A DNA stretch of 64,000 nt, from NCBI GenBank assembly GCA_018466975.1, contig CM031561.1, positions 4,898,001 to 4,962,000 of the forward strand, in the 5' to 3' direction. Positions 33,836 to 46,388 of this stretch are shown piece by piece. Made by a program: the position numbers and the translations under genes. This DNA comes from Sparassis latifolia. Lineage: Eukaryota > Basidiomycota > Agaricomycetes > Polyporales > Sparassidaceae. Positions within the stretch are counted from its first letter, which is position 1. The number at the start of each line of letters is the position of its first letter. The notes below the pieces were generated by a model. It did not search any database and was not told where the DNA came from. It saw only the letters and a list, made by a program, of their open reading frames with translations.

Positions 33836-36062
33836 CTGCTGATCGTACACCAGCTTCGCGTTAACCAGTCGATCTTCGTCATGCCCAGCAGTCGCATCTC
33901 TATTTCCTCACGCATGACTGCAATTTTCGCATCAGTAAAACCCGACATCGTCAAAGAACGTAATGCACTCTGGATGACCCGCCGACAGCCCGTCTCGCCC
34001 CACACGCCGTTGGCATACAAAAATGCGCGTCCGAGACCAACGCCCCACCTGCCAAGGCAGAGCGCCTTTAGCACGTCCGTCCCACATGTCACGCCCCCAT
34101 CAATGTACACTTCGTGCTCACGGAGAAGATCTGGTCATTGCTGGTGCATCTCGTACAGGATTGTCATAGGTGCCGGGGCACTGTAAAAGCATGAGCTAGA
34201 ATCCTGGCGCTGCACCGCATGCATACTTACTAGTCCAATTCGCGCCCATCATGGTTGAAGAGAATGATCGCTTGCGCTCCGTACGCAAATGCCTTCTCTG
34301 CATCCTGTGCAATGTGTCATCAGGATCCGCCGGTGCATGCTTAGTGAAACTTACCTCCACACACTGGATGCCCTTGACAATGACAGGCAGCTTCGTGAGA
34401 CTTCGGATCCAAGGAATGTCCTCCCCTGGGGCATGCAATTCTGGCGTTGATTTATTTGTGAAGCACACAAATTAACTCACAGGAAAGTTCAGGATCCTGG
34501 TAACCAGATATAGCCTGAACATAATCCGGTAAGCGTGATGTCACTGAAAGTATCAGAGACGACTCACATGGGCTACTCCGAGTCCGCCGGTCAGGCCCAT
34601 TTCCGACTTTCCGTACGCTGCAGGCATGTCCTGGACGAGAGCCAGGCATCAACCCTGCCACTGATTCGTAAATAAGACACCCACCATGAAATTCTCCTTC
34701 GCGTGCTGGTCGAGCTCGCGCTTGCCAGGAACGGACGCATCTACTGTAAACATGACTGCCTTGAAGCCTTGTTTCTCTACGCGCTTAATGAGCGCCTCAG
34801 AGGCCGAGCGGTCCTTGTTCAAGTACACCTACTGCGCAGTCAGGACAGACGTGCTACACGAACAACTGTACGAACCTGGAAAATGAGATTTTGGCAAGAT
34901 AAGGCGGCGGACATACACTCGTCCGTCGAGCAACTTGCGTTGTTGGAGATCTGTAAAGTGTTGAGATGGTTGTCACACTCTAGGGTGGGATCAAGTACCT
35001 ACACCTAGAAGGATGCCCTCTTTGCCTGCGGCTCGCACGAGGTTCATCTCACCGTTCGGATGACCCAGGCACGCAAGGGCAGCTGGGGCAATGAATATCG
35101 GCAGTGACACAGGAAAACTCAGCATAGATGTCGCAGTTGACACATGGAAAGACTTTGTCAGGCTGTGAAGAGCTTGAGATGAGATGTGTTGGGGTATGGC
35201 AGATGAGACATGACTGACTTACACGCGTGGGCGGAACCAGAAGCGCTTGAAGGACGCGATGTTCTCTGCGTACGAGCTATCATCGTCTGCAGTCGATCTG
35301 TAATATGCCCATGCTGTTTTGGTGAGCACCTGGTGGGCGAATTTCTGCACACAGACCTTTGTGAAGACGCGTCTTCGCGTGAGATCTGAGATGTTGGCAT
35401 ACCTTTATGTCGTTCAAGTTCAATGCAGCCGAAGGAGGAGGAAGCAACTCCTTCACTTTCGCTATCCAGATTTCCTCTTCTGTAGGCTGTTTGTGATCTA
35501 CTGGCACAGTCGCAGGGTCGATGGGTCTAAGATGTGCTTCAGGCAGAAGATGCGAGAGCGTGTCCGGCAGGTGGACAGGAAGAAACGCCTTCCTGTGCCA
35601 GCGTGTCCAGAGGTGTCATAGCCAGTCTGCAGCGAGCGGATAATAGGTACATACGTCGCATCCCTTCCTGAGTTCTTCAAAATTACTGTCGGACCTGCTG
35701 GATGCCATTTAAGCACCGAAGTGGCATCGTAGACCTGGCCCTCAATGATGACCCAACAACTTCCGGGTGTGTTATGCTTCTGAACCTCCTGGTAGGAGAT
35801 GTACTTCGGAGCAGAGTCCCCATGTGCAGCTGACTTCTTGTCCGAGCTCGCAGAGTCAAGGTTTAGCGGGTGCGAGAGTGCATGGCCAGTCTGAATTCAC
35901 TTGTTAGCTAGGAGAAACGAGCAGAGATACTCTGAAAACAATGCACATATACTCCCAGTACAATTCCTGCAGAAATTATACCTGTAATGAGTCACGCGTG
36001 TGAGATGCTTGCCCGTTAGGTGCACTCCGTGAAAATGCCCGCCTGCCCGCACCCCACCACAT
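33808..36062 (-). CDS. Flavocytochrome b2 (FMN-dependent L-lactate dehydrogenase type)
   Basis: It oxidises an L-2-hydroxy acid such as lactate, passing electrons through FMN and a b5 heme, usually to cytochrome c in the mitochondrial intermembrane space. The start at 36062 gives [20 protein letters not shown], an Arg-rich presequence. The first junction is unclear: a 29-base intron or a frameshift near 35.98 kb is needed. A cytochrome b5 domain follows ([30 protein letters not shown]; canonical HPGG is HPAG here). The FMN barrel gives [85 protein letters not shown] (active-site His and Arg present; usual NHGGR) and [19 protein letters not shown]. There are many short introns. The last residues are uncertain because a Helitron fragment begins there. 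Confidence 0.8.
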
Positions 36063-36484
36063 AGACCGTGCGACACGTATGAATGACATGACTATTGCAA
36101 AGAGGGCGAAGATACTCTGTTCATGCTCTGAGTGTCATGGGTTATATATCGGACTCCCGTGCACCTGTGAGCGTCGGCAACGACTTCCGGATGATCGGGC
36201 CACTACATGGGGATTGTCACATGCCCTCACCTTTACCTCACATAAAGATCTTTCCACAGTGCTGAAGCTTGCAAGAAAGGCCAGAGAAAGAAGTGATTGA
36301 GGTCTGGAGGGTATAGACAAATGGAATACATTGGAGTGCCAGGCAGACTGTAAAATCGGCTTGTGACTTGGGGGTGCTACTTTGCGTGACTGCCGACTTA
36401 AGGGGCAGTGGTAACCAGTTAACCCATTCAATAGTGCCATATAGCTAGACTGCCACTCAACAGACCTCAGGTTTACTCTGACGC
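36063..36484. other. Intergenic, divergent upstream region
   Basis: 422 bases between the flavocytochrome b2 start (minus) and the FMO copy 2 start (plus), so it probably holds both promoters. I see no further gene or repeat. Confidence 0.4.
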
Positions 36485-37757
36485 CATGATTGAAGTAAGT
36501 ATGTTGAAGTCTGCTATCCCTTACGTATACGTACTGTTCAGTATTCTACATTCTACGCCACAGCTATGATGCTAATGCAGTTTTCAGCGTGTTCTTGTTT
36601 TGAATTGGATCTACTTGTTGCTTCAGGCACTTATTACTCGGTTGTTTGTGAGGGTAAGTGTCCCCTTTCCGTATTCTGTGAAGCGTGCCCCATTGTTACA
36701 TTACCCCTCGAATTGGTTTCTCAAATTTTACTGCTAGTCTGACATGTTCTCCAGTGTGCATCAAGTTCACGACAACCAGGCCGTATTGCGATTATTGGCA
36801 CTGGAGCCACTGGCGTTGCATGTGCAGCCCATGCGCTCTCCCAGGGCTTCGAAGTCGTACTTTTTGGCCAAGAGGAAGATTACGGTGAGTTGAGTGGTCC
36901 GATGGCGGCCACCATCATTCCTCGATGATCAAACCTATTCTCACACGAGTTTACGTAGGTGGAATCTGGAGCCATTCTAACAGCAGCACACGGTTGCGAT
37001 CCACTTTATTGTTCTATCGCTTCCACCCTACTGTTTTATGGAGACATTTCTTCCCACTGCGGGATGAGATCTTAGAGGGTAAATAATGTTCTCTGCTGCA
37101 ATTGTCATTTAATATATGTGCTAATGATCTCTTCACTCTGCAGAGATTCATCGCCTAGTGGACAAGTACGATCTTGACAGTCATATGCATCTTTGCTGCA
37201 AGGTGCTTGATATTCAACAAGCCACAGCTGAAGAGGTCTTAACCTATGCGGAGATTCAAGGCAAGAAAGCCCTTCCCTTCTACGGGAGCCCTGCGCAGTG
37301 GATAGTGCGATACCATATCGGAGGAGGCATCGAGAATGCGCCTATCAAGGATGAGACGACTAACGAGGATATCTTTGATGCTGTTGTCGTCGCTGTAGGG
37401 AAGTGTGGCCGGCCAAAGGTGATCATGATGAAGGGTATGCCCACGTCCACACGCCATACAGGTGAAGGTGCATGTGAACGCGATACGGCCACCAGCAGGC
37501 AAATCGGGAATGTCTTCAGTGGTGCTGTGTACCATTCTTCCGAAACAGGTGATGATCTCATCTTCGCTGGCAGGCGCGTCGTGATCCTCGGGGACGATGC
37601 GCCTAGTTTTGATGCAGTTGACCTTGGTCGTGCACGAAAGTGTGTTGTTATTGCCAATGACGATAAAGTGTGTTAACGCCTGTTATGTGTCACTATTACT
37701 GACCCTATGAATCCTGTTTAAGTGGATTCTGCCATACAATATGCTATTATATAGCCT
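36485..37757 (+). pseudogene. Flavin-containing monooxygenase-like, copy 2, 5' half
   Basis: The short first exon ATGATTGAA (36485) splices to RVLVLNWIYLLLQALITRLF, a membrane-anchor-like helix. After the next intron comes GRIAIIGTGATGVACAAHAL (FAD GxGxxG), then LRSTLLFYRFHPTVLWRHFF, VDKYDLDSHMHLCCKVLDIQ, NEDIFDAVVVAVGKCGRP, and RRVVILGDDAPSFDAVDLG where copy 1 has an IGNGALDAVEV Rossmann turn, so its glycines are partly lost. The last recognisable residues are IANDDKVC near 37676, followed by an intron and the beginning of the next exon (GTGGATTCTGCC), which is broken at 37757-37764 by the KDZ element. The 3' half resumes at 54001 on the same strand. Confidence 0.85.
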
Positions 37758-37764
37758 CATATCG
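37758..37764. other. Putative target-site duplication, left
   Basis: CATATCG here is repeated at 54001-54007 on the far side of the 16.2 kb element. The unbroken FMO copy 1 (minus strand near 23.05 kb) reads CTCATATGGCTTGGG at this point. With one mismatch the match extends to 8 bases (TCATATCG/GCATATCG). Confidence 0.7.
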
Positions 37765-38520
37765 GAGCCCATTCAGCCAATATATACCTAAACTTCCATA
37801 TAACCGAGGTGGAACATTTTGTGTAAATTTCCATAAAACCGAGTGTTGGCCAAGAATATAATATAGGATGGAGATATAGGGTTGGCCAAGACAATTAGGC
37901 TATATAGGCTGAGTCGCATATTTGGGAGTTAGCCAAGGGAGGTGCAATTTGAAGTCTATATAGGTTGTCGGGCATTTTGGGGTCAGCCGCCATGTCTCTA
38001 TATATATTATAGCTGAAATTGTGCCATTGGCCAAGAGTCATAAAATTCCAATCCTATATAGAGTTTGCAGACAGTTGGGCTTGGCCAAGTGGACCTATAT
38101 AGAATCTTTGTGTAAATGGTCCACTTGGCCAAGGCACATGAAATTTTGATTTTATATAGCATCTCCTGAAATTTGGCCATGGCCAAGGGTACCCTATATA
38201 GATTTTGTGGAAATAATGCCTGCGGCCAAGGGTCGAGAAATTTGCATTCTATATAGGATTGTCTGAAATTTGGCCTCGGCTAAAAAGGTCCTATATAGTT
38301 CCTTGTGGAAATGGTGGCCTTGGCCGAGTGTCCTGGAATTTCTGTTCTATATAAGGTCTGCTGAACTTTGGCATTGGCCAAGGATGCCCTATATAGTGTT
38401 TGTGAAAATGGTGGCCTCGGCCGATGATCTAGAAATTTTCATTCTATAGAGAGTTTTCCACACTCTGGCCATGGCCGTATAACTTTCTACACAAATGGTG
38501 CTCCAGGCTAAGGCATCCAA
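37763..38520. repeat. KDZ left terminal inverted repeat with subterminal array
   Basis: Inside the first 150 bases a repeating pattern begins: CTATATAG words alternate with (T)TGGCC(A/T)(A/T)GG and GGAAAT(A/G)(A/G)TG words. In the clear part (about 38.18-38.40 kb) spacing alternates near 42 and 57 bases, which gives a degenerate unit of roughly 100 bases. Such arrays are typical transposase-binding regions. This function is inferred. Confidence 0.8.
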
Positions 38521-38644
38521 ACTTAAAGGTCTTGCTGACACCATGCTTCTTTAAGGTCCCAGAGGATACACTCGTCCAAATCTACATAGCCAGTCACACA
38601 CATTTATTGGCTAATTTTGCATATCTACCTTTGCAACTCGCAGA

Positions 38645-41600
38645 CTACCTGACAATCATTTGACCATTGAATGCCTGCTGTGATTGAAGTGCAAAGTCCT
38701 TCCACATTGCACCTTGCTTTGCTGCTTAGGATGCATGACCACGTAAACCTGCATTCACTGCCTCCATCTCCCTGGTCTGCCACTCATGCTGCTTGCGTTC
38801 AAACCACAGGACAGTCCATAACATCTCATGTCGCACCTTCGGTACCTCCTCCTTGTACCTTGTGTATTGTGCCTTTGCTCTCAGCCAGTTAACTCGATCA
38901 ACTGACATGGTGATTACCATCTGTGAATAAGTTTGACCAGGCATAAACACATAGTCACTCACCCTCCTTCATGGCATTTCAACCAACGTCTTCCGTATTA
39001 TTATCCACACTTTCCCCCCGTGTATTTCGAGCATTCTCACCTCCAAGTTTCCAAAACCACGCCAATCTATCATTCCTCTGCCCAACTCGATTCTCCTCCA
39101 CAATGTCTCCAGGCATCTTCGTGTCTTCCTTTTGAATGTCAAGATATCGTGTCAACAACTGTTCACTTGCTCCTAAACAGATCAGGGCTTTCCTAGCATG
39201 CTTGTATCGTCTAATGATTTTGCGCTCTTGCTGACCAATCTTCCTGAGCTCAGCTGCATTTCGGGTTTTGTGCCATTGAGACTTATTGTGCCTGAATTTG
39301 GTCCAGAAAAGCAAAGACTTGTGACCTAACAAGAGTCGCAAGTCTTCAAGACAGTCATTGGCTTGGCCAACCCGTAGCTGTAACTCCTGCTGTGCAATGC
39401 TCTCCCATCCCACTGTCTTGCATTGCTCAATGCCAAGTGAGGAGGGAAGCAGGAGAGTGATGTTCTCTGGCAACACCTCCTCTTCAATATCTTGTGGGTC
39501 CTCCACATCCTCCATGGTCCAACCCTCTTCATCTGCCACCTCATTAGAGGAGATTTCTAAGTGCTCAATGTCTTCATCATCTAATAGCGCCATTGCGCGA
39601 TTGTGAAATCCATCAATTCTTTTCTGCAGCAAATTTCGCTTCGTCTCCACCGAATTCTTGTTCGTGGTGGAGCTTCGCTTGGTGAGGTGTTTTGCCATTA
39701 CTTGTATGTCATCTCTGAAGCACAGACTGAGCAAAGAGACCAAAGTGAATGTCAACTGGCTCACTGTGTCTTTTCGATATTTATTCCAGTGCTCAACCAG
39801 GTTACTGTTTCACTTTCCAGGACTCTACCCTCCTCATTGGGTGACTGTCTTTCTTCTGTCGTGAGCAGAAGGTGAATATCACCCATGGATGGAGCTATGG
39901 CTCAGTTTGCTCAATCAGATGAAATCTGGCTTGGAGAATGCACATACCCTTCTCCAAGTTGACATTGTATATGTTCAACTTATCACCACGCTCTCGCATA
40001 GCCACGGTCTCCTGCTCAGTCCACACTTTGATATCGTCCTCGGTCATCGTGGTTGAGAGATCAACAAACTCTTGCTCCATTTCAGATTCACCTTTGACAG
40101 CCTTGGAATACTTGGTTCGGAGCATGTTCACTGAAGTACTGTTAACCCTCATCAGCGCAACAGCAAAAGAACAGTGCCCACCAATGCCCAGCAGCTTCAT
40201 CCAGTTTCAGTCTCGAAAATGATCATCCAGAACCTCTCATCGGTGTGCCTTGGTCATTGCACGTGTTGAAGGACCTGTGCCATTCATTTTGGACCACAGC
40301 ATCTCCACAACCTCACCCTCAATCTCACCCATGTCTTTTCTGAAGTTTAAGGAGAACTTGGCAAAACACTCTGCAATGTGGGCCCCAAGGTGGAACTTCC
40401 CCACATAGGCAATGATCTTTATCTTGTCTGCAACCTTCAGATATTTGCTATCCGCAACGCGCTCCAGAAAGTGAATTCACCACTGACATGCGACATCGTA
40501 GCACACATCCATGAACTGGAGCCCTTCAGTGTTATATAGAAGGGCCTGGCAGATGGAGTAGTCTATGTTCATCTGTCTGACAGTCATGCAGAGATGGAAT
40601 GTTTGGCAAAGGAGATGTGATCAGTTGGAATACGCTTACCTCTCTCCTTTTTGGAAGTCAACCACTGAATGGGGTATGACACACCCATGGTGAGCACAGA
40701 CACATGCTCCAACACCTGTGGCCTCCAGATTATGGCGATTAGCATTGGCCTGATTCACAGCACGGTGATTTGCACATCTAGATTTCTGCAGATATCTCCC
40801 AGAGCTCAATTTCAGTTCCAACTCATCTTATTGCATGCACCTCAATAGTTTCTTTACTGCACTTCAAATGATCTTGATACTCCACATCATCAACCATGAA
40901 TCCTTGACCATTAGTCAGAGGCACATCATTCTCAGGCTGACGCATCTTCATATGCTCCAAGGTGAAGTTTCCATCTGCCACTATTATGTGACAATACACA
41001 CCACTTTATCTTGAATTTCAGTCAGAGCTCTAAAATCATTTATTATCACACTCACATTTCAGGATCTTCTTGCCAATTCTCAGGTAAATTGAGACATGGT
41101 TGGGGGCAAGCCGGACAAAAATAAGCCAACTCCCTACGACCTGGGCTCTTAAGAAGGTCATGGCCAAAGCCAAACCATTTCCGAACTGCAATATCTCGCC
41201 ACTGGCAGGAAACCCTCATGAGTTCCCTATAACGGTCCTAAAACAGGCAGATTACCTCCAAGAGACTTATCATATAACTAAGATTACTCACAGGAACAGT
41301 TTGGGGTGCAGCATTATTGGTTAACCGTCGCATCTTGGTGTAGAACCTGGATGCTGAGGTGTTGCAAACTATGGCATCAATACTAAAATATTTGAGGACA
41401 TCAAAGGTGAATGCTGTTCTGGGGCAAAGCTGACTGACAGGATAAAGGGCCATTCAAAGCATCTGAATGTGGCGAGGAGCTGCATCAGGACATATACACC
41501 ATTTTACCTTTTGCACATAGACTCCATTGCATGAAGCAATAATCACCTCTCCCTCCTGTCGATCATCTACAACATCTTCACCCAAAAAATGTACCTGGCC

Positions 41601-42314
41601 TTCATCTTCCAGCTGCAGCCCGAGATCTCCCCCAAGATTAATGACATCCTCCCATCCATCTTGAACACCAAATCCACATGGACATACATTTCTGCCATGC
41701 CCCAGGTGAAGGACGAACCCCATTAAAGCCAGAGAGATTTTGACAAACCGATTCTGAACCCAGCGTTCGAGACGATGAAATGGTTGTCAGCGATGTGAAT
41801 CAAGGCAGCATCGGAGACATTCAAAATGATCCCCCCAGCAGTCTCGACAACGAAACTGGCCATCAGGTGCATTGCAATTAGTGCATCCACGATCCTCTGG
41901 AGGTGTCTCCATGCCCAATATCTCCGACAGATACTCAGCCTGATAGGGAAGCCATGAACGCATCAGGTCCTGTTGTGACTACAATGTGGAAAAAGTGAGC
42001 AAACATCATCTCCATCATTCTTCACTCACCTTGCCACTACGTGTCCTAGTTGACAGCAGTTCCAGAGCAAACGGATCCAGGCCATCATCACCAATAATGT
42101 GATTTCCAGAGGGTGCAGCTAAAGTCTGGCTTGGTCCTTCTACAGCTGTACCCTTCCTCCTTCCTGTCCGAGGACTCGACTTTGGTGTACCTTGCACAGC
42201 TCGCATCACCCACTTTCTGCCCCGGCGTGCCCGGACCTCTACAAGGTCAACATCCTCAATTGAACTGCGATGGCGCTTCAATTTCCTGAACTGCTTTTGA
42301 CTTCTTGGAGACAT
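38645..42314 (-). pseudogene. KDZ transposase with CxC2 cysteine cluster
   Basis: Start 42314 (MSPRSQKQFRKLKRHRSS). After an intron comes a CxC2-like cluster: CTNCNAPDGQFRCRDCWGDH, FECLRCCLDSHR, then RLERWVQNRF and GFVLHLGHG. Then CPDAAPRHIQML, CPRTAFTFDVLKYF, HHGCVIPHSVVDFQKGER, MNIDYSICQALLY, KIIAYVGKFHLGAHIAECFA, FSLNFRKDMGEIEGEVVEML, ELQLRVGQANDCLEDLRLLL, GHKSLLFWTKFRHNKSQWHK, ICLGASEQLLTRYLDIQKED and RHEMLWTVLWFERKQHEW, ending at 38645. These are the conserved blocks of KDZ transposases. In-frame stops: 41787-41789, 40477-40479, 40237-40239, 40207-40209, 38726-38728; most are CGA to TGA or TGG to TGA changes. Otherwise the gene is complete. Confidence 0.9.
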
Positions 42315-42550
42315 TGTGACGCCGGTGAAAGTGGTGGGGATAAAGCAAGGGAGAAGAAAGTGGCGGGCAATCTCTTTATCAACATGTGCAGGCCGCATGC
42401 TCCATGAAATACAAATTACGTGATGAATGAGTAATCATTTTGCTGGCTGCCTGGTGTTGGTCATATGATTTTCTACCTCGTGCAAATCATAAAAAATGTG
42501 ATTCTCATATTGCATAACATGACAAGGTTATAACAATGCGCAAATTATAT

Positions 42551-45500
42551 CTACTTCCGAGATCCCTTCTTTTTCCGTGCAGGAGCCTTGGCCTTTGCCG
42601 CCTGAGCAGGTGTCGCCTCTGTCACTGCTGTCACCCCAGCTGCAGCTGCTTGAGCCTTCCTTGTTGCTCACTCGGCCAGTGCGATGTGGAACGACAGTAC
42701 TGGAGGTACTGGGAGCAGTGCCTCCATCTTTGGCCTGTGCCTGAGTTCTCTTCTTTCCAGCAGATCTATTGTGATTAAAAAATGAACATGATTAGCAAAT
42801 GTGAAGACGATAAAAAACCATGCCAACAAAACCTGGCAGGTTCCTCTTGCAATTGATCCTCCTCTGGAGGCTCTCCAGCCGCAACAGGAGGAGCCTGCTG
42901 ACGATGTTGTTGCTGGTGGGTTTTCGGACGTTCCTGAGGTGCCGGTTCATCATCACTATTAGCTAAAAACTCTACCAGTGGAGGAGTGGGCTGGGCTCGG
43001 CGATGTTGCAGCTGAGACGAGGCCTGTTTAACTTCAGCACTATGATCAAGGAGATGGATGGATGTCCTCACCTGTGGCTGCACAGCAGTGCTATCAGCCG
43101 TGGCTGCTTGAGAATCGGCAGGTGCTGATGTAGTCTTGATCAACTGTTGGGAGATCAGCCATGCAGCTTCTGCTGTTCACACAGGACCCGACTCTACCTT
43201 TTCCTGATAGTGTCGCATGTAGTCATCAGTCACATATTCATTAACATCGTTAAGAGTTGCATCAGCGGAGAGCATGACCACGACATCCCTCACAGAACGT
43301 CGGATCCTTTTGCACCTATGAGGTTGGCCTTGCCCAATCCACCTACTGGCCTTATCCATTTGCTTTCGCAGCATACACACCATCTGATGCTCTACGATCA
43401 CTGGCTCCTCCACAAGGCCTGTCATGGCTGAGTATGCTGAGAATTCATCTGCTGTCAGGCTGCCCTCTGCATATGCGGTCTTCGTATATGCATAAATCTG
43501 CCGTGCAAAGAGCCAACATAGTCGACGAAGCTGCAACACGAGAGTGTCATCAAGGCCAAGTGCAACTGTCTGTGGATCATTATGCTCAGCGATGAATCGC
43601 AGTACCAAGCCAATTGCCAATGTCATGAGTGAGAGCTTCAAAGCTGAGGTCAGCATCTCAAATCTCTGATACGGTCGTGCCTCAATATAAGCACAGAAGG
43701 TCTCAATTCCCTTCGGCGTGCAGAAGTCGGGAGGAAGTTCATGGTGTGTGAGTTCCCATGATGCCCATGCTGGGCGAGGATATTCTTTGAGCATCAGTGT
43801 GACACACTACATCTCTGATCAGATGAATAATCTATCGGAAAGCAAATTGACTTACGGGAGTGAGTCAGCAGACTTTGACAAGAAGCCTGTACTCCTTAAA
43901 GGTAGACAGAGATAAAAGAAATTCAGATCGCTGAGTTGCCGAAGCAGGCGATCCATCTTCTGGATTATTGCTAATAACAAGCATGAGACCTGATCAGTTG
44001 GACCAAAACAGTAACCGCTCACATCAGAGGGGAATTCCATTGCAGAAAGACTTTATAGGATGGCACAATGCGTGGAAGACCACCAACCCAATTGCCTGCA
44101 AGCGTCCATTGCTCTCGAAGAGGATGCTCAATAGCTTGCCATACTCCAGGCTCATATTTCCACACCTTTACATATTCTTCAGAAATAGCAGCGGTGTCGT
44201 CAGCCAGCAACTGCGGAGCGAAACATCCCAGATTATCCAACCATGCCATTGATGGTCGCTGAATGATATGTTTGAGGTCAAGTATCCTGAAGCCTTGGAA
44301 TCGGGCAGACGTTGTCAGTAAAATCGCCTTCTGGCAGTCAACCCACTCTAGCTCTGCTGCATTATTTTCAGTGGAATCCGGAAGTGAAAATGCTGGCGGA
44401 GGGATCACAATTCTGCTAACATCGTGCTTATACCAGTCGGCATCAACTATCATTGACCTGGGCCACAGAATAATATCTTCCGGGTGATTGGCGATCCTCG
44501 GATAGAGTTTTCTTGCATGTGCAATTGCTGCCAGAGCACCAGCAACTCCAGATAAACTCGCTTCTCCCGTCCGAGGAACATCGACAAGATCCTGTGCAGA
44601 AAATGGCTGCCATCCCTCCTCATCATAGGCAGTATTGGCGGTGTGCATCGACTTGGCCTTGTTCATCGCAGCCTTCGTCTTTACCCCCACTGAGTCATCC
44701 TCGCCGCTGGAAACATTATCCAAGTTGAACTCCTCCTCAGAATGTGGGGGAACATGCTTCTTCCTCATGGCAGGCTGCTTGCCTTTGCCCTTCGTGTGAC
44801 GATTGACTCCGACCTCCACCTCATTATTGTTGTCATCCTGGTCCCCTTCATCTGCCGAATCACCAACATTCATATCAGTGACATCTTTCTGCTTTTTTCC
44901 CCTGGGCTTCATGGCATCACCTCCACCAGCTGCTACCAGAAATTGGAAAGCAACTGAGCCAATAGCCTGTCGATTCACCCAGTGCTTGAGGAGCAAATCG
45001 ATGTTGTCAACACCGATGTTCCAAGGTTCGGCAAAGACCACGCTGTCCGGCCAACATGCCTCATCAATGTACTTGCAGACATCTTCACTGATCTTCTTCC
45101 AAGGGCACTTTGCGTGCTTGGAATCAACAATCTTTCCTGCATGTATATCATCAGCATGGATACAGATTCACTTTTGAGAATGAAGCTTACGATGCTGGTG
45201 AGTCACAATGGCCCGGACCAAATGACGCTTTTGAGTCAGCTTCCACGTCTCCTCAAATGCAGGAACAATGGCATTGCCATCATCATCGATCTCGTGCTGC
45301 ACATCGGTGAGTGCAATTTCATGCTCTTCTTTGGCATCATTATCCTTAAGCTCATTGGGAACTAGTCATTGATTAGTGCATGTTGCTTCATATTCCATGG
45401 GTATGACTTACTCATAACATTCATTGCCCACATCCCCCACTTCTTCCACAAATCTTTCTGCCAGTCATCGACAGAGTCAGTGAACTTCAGAAAGCCACCA

Positions 45501-46388
45501 GTATCAGGTGACTGAAGCCTAGGATGGCGGTGAATAAAATAATGCAAATAATGATGGCCAAGACTTACTTGGTGCACCGAATCTGCGTGGGCTTCTCTGT
45601 CAGCAAGGCCAGGAGGATGAGAACCTTTCCTCCCATCTTTGTCTCCACAGTCTGGATGAAGTCTTCACCCATCCTGCCAAGATGCTTTTGAGCATAGGCA
45701 ATTTGCCCAGCTCTATCCATCTGCGACTCCTCCGTCTTCTTCGCAGCAAGCACTTTCAGTTCATCTCGCTCCTCGTCAGTCAGGTCATGCCATTTATCTA
45801 CAAATGCCTTGGTATACCAGACCAATTTCTCAACTTGATCCTTCACATCAGGATGCTCCTGGCCAACCCTTTCCAACAGCTCCTCTCGCCATGCCCAGTG
45901 CGCAGTCTTTCGCAAAGACCACTTCTGCCCCATCATCTTCTTTCGCACATCAGCTGCATCTTCCTCCACCGAGAATGGCTCTACGTCATCGTCGTCCACA
46001 GTGGCGGGATCAGCCCCACCTTCACCTTCAGTCGGATTGGGATAATTGTCATCCTTGGCCATGCGTTCAGCATCTGCGAGAGAGAACTTGCGATCTGTCG
46101 TGCCGGGAATGATTCCGAGATCCAATGCAGCCTTATTATTTGTGAACCAGTTGCCGATTTGCTATGCAGGAAGTGAGAAGATGTAGACTGAAAAAATTTA
46201 CCATGTCGACGTACTTGAGTGTTGACCTTGGGCCTGTCCCATCCCTTTGCATTCGCCCTTGCTGTAATCGCCTCTGAGACCTTTGTCACAACAGCTGCAC
46301 GTGCACCACACTTGCTGTCTCTCCACTTAAGGTAGTACAACACCATCATGGAGCCATAGGGCTTCGACCAACGAGCTTTGCCAGCCAT
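42551..46388 (-). CDS. Large hypothetical KDZ cargo protein
   Basis: Start 46388 gives MAGKARWSKPYGSMMVLYYL. Next exons: QIGNWFTNNKAALDLG, then RKMMGQKW-type charged helices (WAWREELLERVGQEHPDVKD), LVWYTKAFVDKWHDLTDEER, GGFLKFTDSVDDWQKDLW, ALTDVQHEIDDDGNAIVPAF, a long Lys/Asp-rich linker, WQPFSAQDLVDVPRTGEA, IANHPEDIILWPRSMIVDAD, ARFQGFRILDLKHIIQRPS, REQWTLAGNWVGGLPRIVPS, EVLTSALKL-type helices near 43.6 kb and a Ser/Pro/Gln-rich tail. The frame closes at 42551 (ARKKKGSRK-stop), with an apparent one-base shift near 42.67 kb. QIGNWFTNNK resembles a homeodomain recognition helix, but I cannot see the rest of that fold with confidence. Function unknown. Confidence 0.6.

Noticed and set aside
38645..42314. 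Stops in KDZ as evidence of an alternative genetic code
   Set aside because: TGA and TAA both occur, neighbouring genes use Trp TGG normally and end at standard stops, and the changes fit C-to-T decay.
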